Shown here: in pieces, positions 1 through 10,037 of the stretch
How the letters are laid out: each line of letters starts with the position of its first letter
How positions within the stretch are numbered: the first letter of the stretch is position 1
Source of the DNA: Rhizophagus sp. LPA8_4_AMF
Taxonomy: Eukaryota; Glomeromycota; Glomeromycetes; Glomerales; Glomeraceae
NCBI GenBank assembly: GCA_021464525.1
Contig: JADRCO010000915.1
Location: 1 to 24,726, forward strand
Length of the DNA stretch: 24,726 bases
Reading direction: 5' to 3'
Notes under the pieces: model-generated
Seen by the model: the letters and a program-made list of their open reading frames with translations, nothing else
The model's database searches: none
What the model was told of the DNA's origin: nothing
Made by a program: the position numbers and the translations under genes

Positions 1-723
1 TTTCAAAGGACTGTTATGATACGTTATTTCTAAGGAAAAAAACCATATAAAAATCTTATTAAAAACGTATCTAATTTTTTTATAGGGAAAATGCACTGGA
101 TTAACTTTTCAATGCTCTTGATCTCTTTAAAAGAAAATTTCTTTAATAGAGAAAATCAATAGGGTGTATACAAAGAATGATGAAAAAGAAGTAAGAGAAA
201 TAATGATGGGAGTTATTACTTAGCTAGTTTATTTCTGTCATATGTAGTAACACAATTTATTTTATATATAACAACTTCAAGTTTAAAAATCAAAGCTTGT
301 TTATTTCTGTATATATTTTCTAATTAACTAATACATTGGAGTTTAAATGACTCACTTATAACATACATTAACAAATTTATTCAATTAAAAACATATTCTT
401 TATTATATTTTTTTTCGTAAAGTAACACATGAGAAAGAGCTGAATTTGCCGTCGAATTTTTACAGCTATATTAGATTCATTACATTTTATATTTTTATCA
501 AAAAATACATTACTCAGATCACTTAGTGATTTAACAAGTTCAAACTATTTCAACAACGTTGGTTTTTTCTTTAATTATAATTCTGTTAAAATCAATCAGT
601 TAAGTCGGCATCGTTTAAATAGATATTTCTATGATAAAAAAGTCAAATAAATCCAAAATATTCTATAACTTATTTAATGAAAATTTAGATTATAACTTAG
701 ACTCTACGAGATAGATATCAGAT
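1..723. other. AT-rich intergenic sequence, window left edge
   Basis: No reading frame of protein-like composition was seen on either strand. The stretch is AT-rich with scattered homopolymers. A short 'ttttttataggg' at about 76-87 matches the terminal motif of the dispersed repeat found at 5599-5739, so a fragment of that family may be present. The last ~100 bases are the 3' flank of the homeobox gene on the minus strand. Confidence 0.5.
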
Positions 724-1470
724 TTAATGATCAGCTAGAGCTGGAGTATCAAATATAATTACAACTTTAGCAAGATTTGGATCATCTTGCATAAGTTTAA
801 TAAGCTGTGGTTTTATTAAAGCAGAACAACCTTTCAATATATGTCTCATATGCCGAGATGCTTGTTTATCTTCAGTAAAATCTTTGCATGCATTCCATCC
901 ACTATAATATGACTTCATAAAAAAGGAAGGTGATTCTTTAACTTCAATTATAATTTGTGAATAAATATTATTAATAGGCTGATATTCAACCGAAAAGATA
1001 TCAGAAAGTGAAAACTCCATCTTGAATTGAATATTCTCGTTTGTAATATGATAGGTGAATATATTCTGAGGTAAGGTATAATAACACAGAGATGACATTG
1101 TTAGAATACAATGCCAAGTTCCTATTGTAAGAGACTCACATGAAATAAGTGAAACTAATGATGTATCGTTATTGATATTAAAAGCCAAAGTAATGAATTC
1201 TTGAGGCAATGTAAACTGTTGAGATTGAGGTTGAGGTTGAGATGCAGGAATTTGATCATTATTATTAATCGTTAAATAAATACGTTTTTGCATTGTCTTC
1301 TTTTTAGCTCGGCGATTTTGAAACCAAATTTGAATTGAACGCTCAGGCATGTTTAATTTTTCAGCTAAGGCTTCACGAACTTTACTATTTGGAGAGGGAT
1401 TAGTTTTAAACGCATCTTCTAAAAATGTTAATTGTTCAGGAGTAGTACGAACACGCTTCTTGTTATCCAT
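724..1470 (-). CDS. homeodomain transcription factor, 248 aa
   Basis: Predicted nuclear DNA-binding regulator. The homeodomain covers about residues 2-61, with helix 3 reading SIQIWFQNRRAKKK: the invariant Trp, Phe, Asn and Arg are present (W49, F50, N52, R54 in the protein). Homeodomain position 50 is Gln and 47 is Ile, the usual pairing for TAAT-type sites. There is no three-residue TALE insertion. A Pro/Gln-rich linker follows (about 74-90). A C-terminal region of about 150 residues then has a 'SPSFFM...W..C.DFTEDKQAS' stretch that resembles, from memory, the conserved C-terminal part of fungal Phx1-like homeobox proteins; that link is inference. The gene is a single open frame with no intron needed. 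A CCAAT box in minus-strand orientation lies at 1506-1510, about 36 bases upstream of the ATG, within a stretch holding several ATTA/TAAT cores, so autoregulation is possible but unproven. Confidence 0.9.
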   Translation of the reverse strand: MDNKKRVRTTPEQLTFLEDAFKTNPSPNSKVREALAEKLNMPERSIQIWFQNRRAKKKTMQKRIYLTINNNDQIPASQPQPQSQQFTLPQEFITLAFNINNDTSLVSLISCESLTIGTWHCILTMSSLCYYTLPQNIFTYHITNENIQFKMEFSLSDIFSVEYQPINNIYSQIIIEVKESPSFFMKSYYSGWNACKDFTEDKQASRHMRHILKGCSALIKPQLIKLMQDDPNLAKVVIIFDTPALADH

Positions 1471-3075
1471 TGATAGAAGTGGTTTAAAGTTAATGGTTAT
1501 TGATTATTGGTTGGGAGGTTACTAGATATAAAAATATTTTTCTAATTTATATTTAAAAAAATACAAGTTATTTAAAATATTTTTCTAGTTTTTAAGAAAA
1601 AAAGAAAAAAAAAATGGTCTCTTTATATTATTTTTAATTACAAAAACTTCAACTAATGCAAGTGTAACATTGTATACAAAAAATTTGCAATGAGTCATGT
1701 AAAAAAAAAAGATTTTGATACTTTGCATGAGTAATAATAATAAATATATTAATATTATGTAATATTGTTTCTTTCTTATGAGTCAAATAAATTAATAATA
1801 ATATCATGAAACTGTGGATATCAATGTTTACGACGAACTTGCCAGAGGCAGCTCCGGAATTATGATAATTTTGGTCAGTATCCTAAAAAAGGTAATAAGC
1901 ATTATATATAAAAGGAAGGATTTCCATGATTTTTTTGGCGCAAACTTAATAATCACGTGCAACTGTGGAGGATAACTTATTACCTATGTTACTGCTGACG
2001 TCATCAAAGGATATCATCATACGAGAGAATGAAACTATCCTTTGGATATGTAGAATTTTTCGACTGTTTATTAGAAGAAATAATGCGGAATCTTGACCTA
2101 CACGTGCTTCAGATAAAATCATTGATTTTAATGTACTCTTCAAAACTTTTAGACTAAATACATTGCATAAAAATCCTTTAATAGTTGTTATCATACTAGA
2201 AAATACAGTAAATTTTTAGGGCTTCATAACGTAAACTTTTGATGATGTAGCCAAACATTCTTGCTTACAATTCACATTCATTTTTGTTCCTGTATTATTT
2301 ACTAATTTTTCTCGTTCACACTTATTTTTTTATCACTTTAGTTTGTAGAAGTTGAAATTCAAATTGTTTGTGTGTCATTATGAATATCAATATCTAATAA
2401 TGATCCATTAAATTGCCAATCTACATTAATCTACATCATTTCGAATAGTAGACATAATATTTTGAAACTAAAAAAACAATAGCCCTTTTTAAAGACAGTC
2501 GAGGGTAAATGTTGCACATGATTACGCTGCGTCATCGTAAATATGTCAAGATCATGTGATTGGCGATATTTCCGCTTGTTGTTTTACTTGTTTATAATTG
2601 TCACCTAGTTAGGATTAAATGTCACTTCCTCAGACGGCGACGCTGGATTTATGGTTCCAGTTATCGCTTGTTGAATTTACTCACAAAAATTAAAGAAATA
2701 TGTTCGACATTTTTTGTAAAGTTTATTTTTTTGCGTTTTCGAGTAAGAATTATACATATAGGGTATAGGTATTAATTTTCTAAATCCTTACCAATCATCT
2801 GCTAGCATTAGATAATAATTGCCTCAAGCACAATAATTTATGAATATAAAAATATAACATCAAAAAAAATTTTTTTTTATTGTAACATAAAAAAAATGAA
2901 TATATTTTAAAAAATCAAGCAGGTTATTTACAACTACAGAAAACTTCTGTCACATATTTACAGTATATTATTCGAAAATGGCTAAGCAAATTCATTATCT
3001 AATAAGAAACTATTAAAATAATCAATATTACATAGAAGTCCTTAACCCTTTCGTGTTTCAAAAAATCGCTTGGCT
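1471..3075. other. long intergenic region, no convincing gene
   Basis: The first ~100 bases are the homeobox promoter. The rest is AT-rich, with a somewhat more GC-rich patch at about 2500-2660. Short open frames exist, including an 82-codon one on the minus strand at 1946-2194 and a 71-codon one on the plus strand at 2560-2775, but neither has a recognisable motif. I could not assign any element ends. Confidence 0.4.
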
Positions 3076-3108
3076 TTCTTGGTATTTTCTTGGTATGTTC
3101 TTGGTATT
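3076..3108. repeat. three tandem 11-bp repeats, TTCTTGGTATK
   Basis: Three consecutive copies of the 11-mer TTCTTGGTAT(T/G) run without a gap. They lie in intergenic DNA about 1 kb upstream of the first membrane-protein gene. This is a short tandem repeat with no evident function. Confidence 0.8.
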
Positions 3109-3900
3109 TTGTAAATCTTTTCCAAATCAAATTTTAATAAATTTTTTTTTGCCATACCTTTTTAAGTAGAGACCAATAGGATTTCATTCCAATTTTTTTA
3201 TTATAGTTATTATTACCATGCATAATTGATTATTTACATCACAAGATATTGATAATCTATAAAATAATTTTTTAAAAATATATTTCAACGATAATTTTCT
3301 TTTTTAGGGATTATTTATTAATTAATTTTACCATAAATTTTTATTTAATATTACCATTCTTTAAATTTAGCAATTACAGATTTAGCAATTTTTTATTATT
3401 AAATAAGATAAATAAGAAAATCATAATGAATAAATTTAATTTTGATTTAATAATGATTAATATAATCTGGAAAGGTTGGGTTCGTCTCGTATTGGTAGTT
3501 TTCTAATTTCTATGGTAGTTGTAGGGGAATCAGTTTTTTTCTTTTTTTTTTACCTTTGATTTTTTGTATCAATAGTCTTGTACAGCGCTTACTTTATTAC
3601 TTTTAATAAAATAGAAACGAATATTAACAAAAAAAAAAAAAAAAAAAAAAAATATTAATATACCCCGATTTATTTACTAAATAGTCAACTCTTATTATTT
3701 TGGTGCTCACAATAATAATAGACATAAAAAAAAACGCCTTTCTCGTTAAAGTAGATTAGTACAAAGATTATTGTGCATGACGCAAGGGAAAATTTAACCA
3801 TTTCAGAATGTTTGAACAATGGAACTTTCTTTCATAAACAAAAAAATTTTGTGCTTGTACGACCAAGCCAAAATTAGGATCTGCAAAATCATGATTGATT
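3109..3900. other. intergenic, with a 24-base poly-A tract
   Basis: AT-rich sequence without a supported gene. A run of 24 A residues lies at 3629-3652. It could be the tail of an old retroposed copy, but I saw no coding sequence or target duplication next to it, so it is recorded only as a homopolymer. Confidence 0.5.
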
Positions 3901-3915
3901 CCATGATGTTGGGTG

Positions 3916-4152
3916 CTACATTTGTGTAGTACAATATTAATGAACGTTAACAAAGATATTATGTTTTTGGTAAAGATCATTTTTTGGCTTTACGTTTTAT
4001 CATTGACTGTTTCATATTTAAATGTGTCACATAATAAAAAAAATTTCTATAAAAATGTCTTTTTCTTTTATATAAAAAAAAAAATAGTTTCGTTTAAAAA
4101 AAAAAAAATCTGTTATAATTTCTTACTACACTATAAAAAAAAAGCCTAAATC
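3916..4152 (+). promoter_or_regulatory. promoter and 5' UTR block conserved between two paralogues
   Basis: This stretch matches, in inverted orientation, the sequence upstream of the paralogue at 23048-23254. Ordered shared blocks are CTAC(A/T)TTTGTGTAGT (3916-3930 against 23240-23254), TTTTTGGTAAAGAT (3964-3977 against 23201-23214) and TTTAAATGTGTCA (4017-4029 against 23149-23161). The order and spacing relative to the ATG are kept while the sequence between has diverged. Either the duplication is recent or the blocks are functional. Confidence 0.65.
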
Positions 4153-4959
4153 ATGTCGGATGAAAATGGACAAACCACTTCTCCCACAACACAAAATACC
4201 ACACAAAATAAATTAACTAGAAAAGACAAATTAAAAATTATTTTAAGGGTCGGATTAATGATATTCTTTGAAATCGCTCTCCCATTTGCTCTTTATTATA
4301 CTATTAAAAATTATTTGCGAGAAATATGGGCATTGCTCATATCAGGTATTCCACCATTTATTATCGCTATATACGGACTTATAAGTAGAAGGCGTGCAGA
4401 CATTATAGGAGTAATCGTAGTACTCAGTTTTATTATCAGTGCTATAGTGTCATTAATAAAAGACGATCCACGGATTCAGTTATTACGAAAATCTACGATT
4501 ACGTGTATCGTTAGTATAGTATTAATCATTAGTTTAATTCCAATAAAAATCGGTACCTTTCAAATGCGACCATTATCATTTTATTTTTTTAAAGATATGG
4601 CAACAGGTGGATCCTTTGGTCATTCAAATTCAAAAGTTAACCTTCCAGGTTTAACGGAAGATGAACCTATTGATGCACGTTGGGACAGATATTGGGTTTC
4701 TTACCAATATTTTCGACGTGGTCTTATCATTATGACAGCAATGTGGGGATTTGGACTTCTTTCTGAGGTTCCAATTCGTGTTATTATTATTTTTAAATTA
4801 TCATCAATTGATCAAGCATTTCTTTTGGTAAACGTAATACATTATGTTTATTTAGCTATAATGGGAACATTAACTGTTGTTTGCGCTGGATGGATGAAGA
4901 AACAGAGTGATAAAATAGCTGCTGATAATACTTCTGTTTCTGATAAACCTCCAGAGTGA
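4153..4959 (+). CDS. six-segment membrane protein, VC0807-like, 268 aa (copy 1)
   Basis: Predicted integral membrane protein of unknown activity. After a polar, Thr/Gln/Asn-rich N-terminus of about 25 residues come six hydrophobic segments at roughly 27-49, 55-76, 83-102, 111-130, 190-210 and 222-246. The tail is charged. The second segment reads LLISGIPPFIIAIYGLI and is followed by basic SRRRAD; then come DDPRIQLLRKS and FQMRPLSFYFFKD. This layout resembles, from memory, the bacterial-type VC0807 membrane family; the similarity is inferred. A loop of about 60 residues separates segments 4 and 5. The ATG is the first in frame after an AT-rich leader. A close paralogue lies inverted at 22286-23047, with the same segments but a loop about 11 residues shorter. 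No intron is needed. Confidence 0.85.
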   Translation: MSDENGQTTSPTTQNTTQNKLTRKDKLKIILRVGLMIFFEIALPFALYYTIKNYLREIWALLISGIPPFIIAIYGLISRRRADIIGVIVVLSFIISAIVSLIKDDPRIQLLRKSTITCIVSIVLIISLIPIKIGTFQMRPLSFYFFKDMATGGSFGHSNSKVNLPGLTEDEPIDARWDRYWVSYQYFRRGLIIMTAMWGFGLLSEVPIRVIIIFKLSSIDQAFLLVNVIHYVYLAIMGTLTVVCAGWMKKQSDKIAADNTSVSDKPPE

Positions 4960-5598
4960 TCTATTTTTATAAATACAAAAATATAAACAATCTAAAATAG
5001 AATTTTTCATAGAGATTTATTTTCATGTGTAATTCTTACAATTAATTTCATCTTAAAAATAGTAATTGCTAATGTATATAACAATAATGTAAAATAAAAT
5101 CAATCTCATTCATTATTACAACATTAACAATTAAATAATTTATTTAAATAAAAATATAATTTAAGTGAATTACACGTTTCATATCATCTAAACATTTTAC
5201 ATTAAAAATTCGCACATATTTTATTCAAAATTAACATTCTAAACATCACCGAAACGGATTCCAAAGCAGAACGGAAGTAAATGTTTCTAATAAACCCAAG
5301 CAATATATCGGTAACAATTTTCAATAGCGCGGAAATAGTTAAATTATTTAAACAAGAACAAGTGATTCCGTAAATAAATATCGTTAAAAGTATAATTCGC
5401 TCAATTTCTGAAAATTACGATAAATTGATCCTAGTTTTTTAATATTTCTTCTTGTCTTTATTATTATTAGAATTTCATGGTCGACAAATTATTGATGAAA
5501 TATTATTGAAAATTGAGAACAATATCCTTGGGACGTATATTTAATGGACCCAAACTCTATAAAGAAAGTCGATTCGTGTTTTATATTCCATCTTTTTT
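4960..5598. other. 3' flank and intergenic DNA
   Basis: The first ~20 bases after the stop (CTATTTTTATAAATAC) are shared with the 3' flank of the inverted paralogue at 22265-22286. Beyond that, the sequence is AT-rich. The minus strand between about 5210 and 5330 holds a short hydrophobic open stretch that could be a coding relic, but it is too short and broken to call. Confidence 0.4.
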
Positions 5599-5739
5599 CC
5601 TATAAGGCTCATATTTACGGAATTAATAACCTTATATCACGGAATTTATCGAATCATTTGCATTTTCCGTGAATGGATCCGTGAAAGGCTCATTTTTACG
5701 GAGTTTTTACAGAAATAACGGATAAAATTTTTTATAGGG
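5599..5739 (+). repeat. dispersed repeat, copy 1 (MITE-like, ~141 bp)
   Basis: The element starts CCTATAAGG and ends TTTTTTATAGGG, so its ends are inverted (CCTATAA/TTATAGG). Inside are two direct copies of AGGCTCAT(A/T)TTTACGGA about 80 bases apart. It matches 23899-24019 in the same orientation and 8262-8435 in reverse. The shared right part reads ACAGAAATAACGGATAAA. It is short, non-coding and multicopy, consistent with a miniature inverted-repeat element. Confidence 0.6.
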
Positions 5740-6316
5740 TAAAATCTAAAGTTATCATTATGCATTGTAGAAATTTAAACGATACAATCGATATATGGCG
5801 AATGGCCATACGATATATTCGGAGGCAATAAAAAAAAGCGTATTAAAAAATACAGAACATAATAAAATTAAATTAGTTTATTTCAGGGGGTAAATATTTT
5901 GCCTTTATTTGTGTATAACTAATACCATATCTGATAATAGCATTTTGGTAATGGGTTTAATACATTTAATACATTTTTTTATTACGCAAGTAATATGAAA
6001 TAATCCATTTTGCAGAACAAGTAACATTTTTTTAGGATAAATAAATGCATTTTTAAGAAATTTATGGTATTATAAATTAATTAAGAATTATTTTGTTTAA
6101 TTATTTCGGGTAATAAAAAGTTTTTTGAAGGATCATCATTTTAGTCATAACTTGTTTCAAAAATTATTAAATATTAATTTGGCCTAATCATTTTTTTATT
6201 AGTCATACAGAAATAGTTATTACTAAATTAGTAAATTTCATTTTACGAATAGGATCAACAATATATAATCATGATGATAGCTACAGTACAAGATTTTGCA
6301 GTTTTGATATTTACCC
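5740..6316. other. intergenic, upstream of msrA
   Basis: AT-rich sequence with no supported gene. A small imperfect hairpin around TATGGC-GAAT-GGCCATA lies near 5796-5812. The last part is the presumed msrA promoter and 5' UTR; an in-frame TGA at 6305-6307 limits how far upstream the msrA reading frame can start. Confidence 0.4.
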
Positions 6317-6448
6317 ATGATTAATAAGAAATATATTATTTATTTTTTTATTGCTTGTTTAGCTTGGTTTATGTTTCGATTTTTTAAATTAAATTTTAAT
6401 AATAATAAATCATCTTTTGTAATTTATTCTTCGAAAATAAATAATAAA
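6317..6448 (+). other. in-frame 44-codon N-terminal extension of msrA
   Basis: From an ATG at 6317 the frame runs without a stop into the core msrA start at 6449. The 44 residues contain no Asp or Glu and are Lys/Arg/Ser/Asn-rich after a hydrophobic stretch (YIIYFFIACLAWFMF). A second in-frame ATG at 6371 would give a 26-residue leader beginning MFRFFKLNFNNNK, which is typical of a mitochondrial presequence. Both upstream ATGs have a pyrimidine at -3, whereas 6449 has an A at -3. Leaky scanning could therefore yield organellar and cytosolic forms. Confidence 0.5.
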
Positions 6449-7356
6449 ATGTCTAATCTTGAAAAAGCGACGTTCGCTGCTGGATGTTTTTGGTAAAAAT
6501 AATTTTTTGATTTATTGATTAAAGATAAATATAAGGTTAAATATGTTTAAATTAATTATAATATATTGTTATTTAATAATAATTAGGGGAGTTGAGCATA
6601 TTTTTAGGAAACATTTTGATAATATTAATGCTCGTGTTGGATATATTGGTGGAAAAACTGCAAATCCGAGATATAGAGAAGTATGTTAATTTATATCATA
6701 ATACATTAATTATTATAGTTATTATTATTGTTGCATTTTTTAAAAAATATCTCTAATTTTTTTCGTGTAATCAAGGTATGTAGTGGAAATACAGGACATG
6801 CAGAAGCATGCCAAATCGAATTTGATCCTACGAAAACATCATATGATACTCTCGTGGAATTTTTTTATAAAACTCATGATCCAACTACTGTAAATAGACA
6901 AGGTCCTGATGTTGGCACACAATATCGTAGTGCAATATTTTATCATTCATCAGAGCAAAAAGAAATAGCAGAAAAAGTTACTGAACAAATACAAGAAAAA
7001 CTTAATAATGAAAAAAATTTGTATAGTGGAAATAAAATTGTCACTGAAATTGTTGAAGCAGGTGATTGGTATGATGCTGAAGATTATCATCAAAAATACT
7101 TGGTAAGTAAAAATTTTTTTTTAGTTATTCAAAAAAAAAAAAAAAGAGAAAAGGACCAGATTTTTGATCACTAATATGTAAAAAAAAAATTCTTTTTTCT
7201 TTTTAGGAAAAAAATCCATCTGGTTACGAGGTATGAATCAAAATAATCTCTTCTATAATTGTTATTTTATTATTTTTGTAATAGAAAAAGCTAAATTTCT
7301 TTTTGTTTTTATTCCCTAAATAAATTTAGTGTCCCACTCATTATGTTAGATGGTAA
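6449..7356 (+). CDS. msrA: peptide-methionine (S)-S-oxide reductase, five exons
   Basis: Reduces methionine-S-sulfoxide in proteins and free methionine, in oxidative damage repair. Exons are 6449-6492, 6587-6680, 6776-7102, 7207-7230 and 7330-7356, all with GT-AG introns that keep frame and give 171 residues, normal for MsrA. The catalytic motif AAGCFW is split across the first intron. Then follow VEHIF, ARVGYIGG, VCSGNTGHAEA, EFFYKTHDPTT, GPDVGTQYRSAIF, AGDWYDAEDYHQKYL, EKNPSGYE and CPTHYVRW. Exon 4 is only 24 nt and exon 5 only 27 nt. The final CPTHYVRW places a Cys near the C-terminus, a likely resolving residue. The start at 6449 gives a cytosolic protein; the open frame continues upstream to 6317. 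A polyadenylation-like AATAAA lies at 7564-7569. Confidence 0.9.
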
Positions 7357-7425
7357 TTTAGAAGAATGATCTTTTACCGATAATATTAAGTTCATCGTAT
7401 ATACGTATAATTTTAGTTATTTTTT

Positions 7426-7516
7426 CCGAGGACGTTTTCCCGAAAACTTTAACTCCGGCCGATTGATCACATGTTCGTGCATAACTCTTGTCAAAAATTC
7501 GGAAAACGTCCTTCGG
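7426..7516. repeat. imperfect hairpin just downstream of msrA
   Basis: The left arm CCGAGGACGTTTTCCCGAAA (7426-7445) is nearly the reverse complement of the right arm at 7493-7516, whose complement reads CCGAAGGACGTTTTCCGAAT. The loop is about 50 bases. It starts 70 bases after the msrA stop, so it may lie in the 3' UTR. It could also be the core of a small inverted-repeat transposon: short AATGAT/ATCATT matches lie further out at 7365 and 7542. Confidence 0.6.
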
Positions 7517-7819
7517 GAATGGTCCGTAGGCGATAATTTCTATCATTAATAAAAAGTATAGTGAATAAATTTATTTTAAAAAATTATTACAAATGAATAT
7601 TGTTATTTTTTATTATTTTAATAAGAGTGTAATAATATAACATTAATAGTCATATATGTTCGTTCAATAAATTTAAAAGAAAAATCTTTCTAATTCGTCT
7701 ATTAACATAGGTGATTAAATTACGAATTTCCTTTTGACAAATTTTTTCTCAGCAATAATAATTTGTTCATTATATTCAATTTATATTTTGTTTTTTCGTC
7801 CGTTGTCTCAAATAGGTAT

Positions 7820-8170
7820 CTATTTTATTAAATTTGCTATAATGAAATTAGAAAGTCTAACGGCAAGACCAAGAGCATACAAGTGTATATCAAGTATTAT
7901 ACTTGCTCCATCTGTCTCAAGTATTTTCAATTTTTCTTTATTCACTTGATCTTTGATCAAATTATCATAAATAATAATTCAGTTTAGACTGAGATTCCCT
8001 GTTATTTTAATCCTATCATCAGATTATACAGGTATATATCATCTGGTATCGGCGTAAAACCCACTTCATCTCTTCTTTACCGTTCGATATGAATTATTAA
8101 TGAAATTTCGCCGCTATTCACTTTTAGAGAACTATAGTTAACTTGTTCTTTAAATGATACCTTGATTTAT
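7820..8170 (-). pseudogene. coding relic; last ~40 codons weakly Alba-like
   Basis: On the minus strand, the part ending in a TAG at 7820-7822 reads ...KILETDGASIILDIHLYALG then LAVRLSNFIIANLIK. The spacing and the ALGLAV core recall the Alba domain (chromatin and RNA binding), but this is from memory and uncertain. Further upstream on the same strand, an open stretch reads VSFKEQVNYSSLKVNSGEIS. It continues past one in-frame TAA into RRDEVGFTPIPDDIYLYNLM and then stops. The parts are separated by stops and a frame change. It is either a decayed gene or exons whose introns I could not place. No start codon was identified. Confidence 0.35.
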
Positions 8171-8261
8171 TACTAGTATAACAAAATATAATACACTTTG
8201 GCGCAATTCTACAAAACACAGTACATGGGTATATATAATCGTTCAAAATTAGGCTGCACTT

Positions 8262-8435
8262 CCCTATAAAAAATTTTTATCTGAATATTTCCATTATTTC
8301 TCCGTGGCTTTCGTAAAAATTCCGTGAAAATGATACATTCACGGATATCCGTGTTAGAGAGATGAAAATTTCCATGATTTAAGGCTATAAATTCCATGAA
8401 AATGATACATTCACAGAAAAAACACGGTAATATAA
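8262..8435 (-). repeat. dispersed repeat, copy 3 (diverged, reverse orientation)
   Basis: The left edge, CCCTATAAAAAATTTTTATC, is the reverse complement of the terminal part of the repeat at 5599-5739. Inside, a 22-base unit ATTCC(G/A)TGAAAATGATACATTC occurs twice (8319-8340 and 8391-8412), 72 bases apart. Several CCGTG/CACGG pairs make it foldable. The right boundary is uncertain. A 114-codon open frame on the minus strand crosses this repeat and is not taken as a gene. Confidence 0.5.
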
Positions 8436-9985
8436 AACACAATTTTATCACATGAGTAAGCTTGTTTATCTTTCGTGAGCCTAAATTAACATGAATCATT
8501 GAAACAAATATTGCTGTACAATGCAAACGATGGAATTCAAAGAGTAAATTCATAGAATAATTAAAACTTTGAATTTCATATAGTAAAAATACGTTAATAA
8601 TTAAGAAATGGGCTTACTTTAACCAAAGTTATACCTTAATTGAACTCAAATTATGTACACTTTTGATTGAATTACGGTAAACGAGTAATCAAGGAGGTTT
8701 GAAACATATCCTAATAAAAAGTTGAATTACTGAGATAGCGGAGATGGATAAATATGATAGATTGTGTTATTGTCTCTGAGGAGTATAACGTTTTTTATAC
8801 GATATTTTCCTTATATAATTGTAATTTTAGTTGAAAACTGCCGAGTACAATAAATTATTATGGAATGACATATTGATGCTGAAAAAAATATTACTCATGC
8901 ACGAGTAAAATTTATTTACTTCTTTTTTTAATTAAACGATAAAGAAACCAAAACTTAGGTTAAATTTAATTGCAGGGATACTGTACATCTAAGCATTATG
9001 ACTTAATTCTGTAGTATGTCTTATAGTAGAAAGAAAATGACAATAGAGATTAATCGTAAACCTTGACGGTATATATTTTTGATTTAATTATAAAATTATC
9101 AATTGTGAAACTTGTATTATGAATAGTTTACCATTATATCAAAGAAATTTATTTCTTGCATTATTTCTTTGTTATGTAGAACTAATTATAACTTTTATCC
9201 TATATAAAAAAATAATTAAGTTCATAAACTAAATATGAATTTAATATCAAATTTTACTAACGCAAAATATTAGTTAGATATCATTTTTTCACGTAAGCTT
9301 TTTTTTACATACAATCTTCCCTTGTATCGTTCGAGTATACAGTAATTTGGAAGAAAAAACAGCTTATCATTTCAAAACCGAACGCTACAATAAAATATTA
9401 TTCATGTTTTCATAAATTTCGAATTGAACTATAATAAAAATTTATTATGTATTTGAACCAAAATAGAAACATAATAAAAATATTCTTGATACTTTAAAGA
9501 ATATTGTGAAAGGTCAGTTCTTTAGTTGCTTAAAATGATTAAGCGGTTTATTATATAAAAATATAATGATAGTTTATGCAGAAGGTTTGTAATAAAACAT
9601 ATAATAATAGGATCAACATGTACGTTAAAATCAATCCAATCAGATGTAAATACAGCACCACTACCGTCTACCGGTATGTCGGAGTCCTCTGTTGTCAGAT
9701 ACAAATAAAGGAAAGCAGATTAATAATACCAACAAAACTAATCATACAATAAGAGAATTACAAAAACTCTAATGATGATGAGAGAATTCCAAAACTTCTC
9801 TGAAAACTTCTCTGTCAAAAACTACTCATATTTATACAAAAACTACTACATATTTTGATATAACAATAATAATAAATAAATCCAATATTTCAGCTATATA
9901 AATTTTTACTAATATAACACCTAAAACTAATATAACAATTATAATAAATATAATAAATATGACATCTATATATGATATTCAATAC
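8436..9985. other. long intergenic region, no supported gene
   Basis: AT-rich DNA. The minus strand at 9522-9704 has a 60-codon open frame beginning MYLTTEDSDIPVDGSG, unlike anything I recognise and without supporting context. Short near-repeats around 'aacttctctg' occur at about 9790-9815. Sequence after about 9850 is the 3' flank of the Sel1-repeat gene. Confidence 0.4.
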
Positions 9986-10018
9986 ATTCGTGACATTCGT
10001 GATATTCATGATATTGAT
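9986..10018. repeat. 9-bp tandem repeat, ATTCGTGAY
   Basis: Three head-to-tail 9-mers (ATTCGTGAC, ATTCGTGAT, ATTCATGAT) plus a partial fourth. They end about 20 bases before the stop codon of the minus-strand Sel1 gene, so they fall in its presumed 3' UTR. Confidence 0.75.
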
Positions 10019-10037
10019 CAACATAATATCACGTGAC

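Noticed and set aside
1946-2194. 82-codon minus-strand open frame
   Set aside because: No recognisable motif, no promoter or homology seen, and within the length expected by chance in a 25-kb window.
2560-2775. 71-codon plus-strand open frame with an RRRRW patch
   Set aside because: Low-complexity, Ile/Leu/Phe-rich composition typical of translated AT-rich spacer.
3629-3652. 24-base poly-A tract as the tail of a retrogene
   Set aside because: No coding sequence precedes it on the plus strand and no flanking direct repeat was found.
8209-8553. 114-codon minus-strand open frame
   Set aside because: It runs through the dispersed repeat and its inner direct repeats; the composition follows the repeat, not a protein.
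9522-9704. 60-codon minus-strand open frame starting MYLTTEDSDIPVDGSG
   Set aside because: The first half looks protein-like but the second is AT-driven; no neighbours or motif support it.
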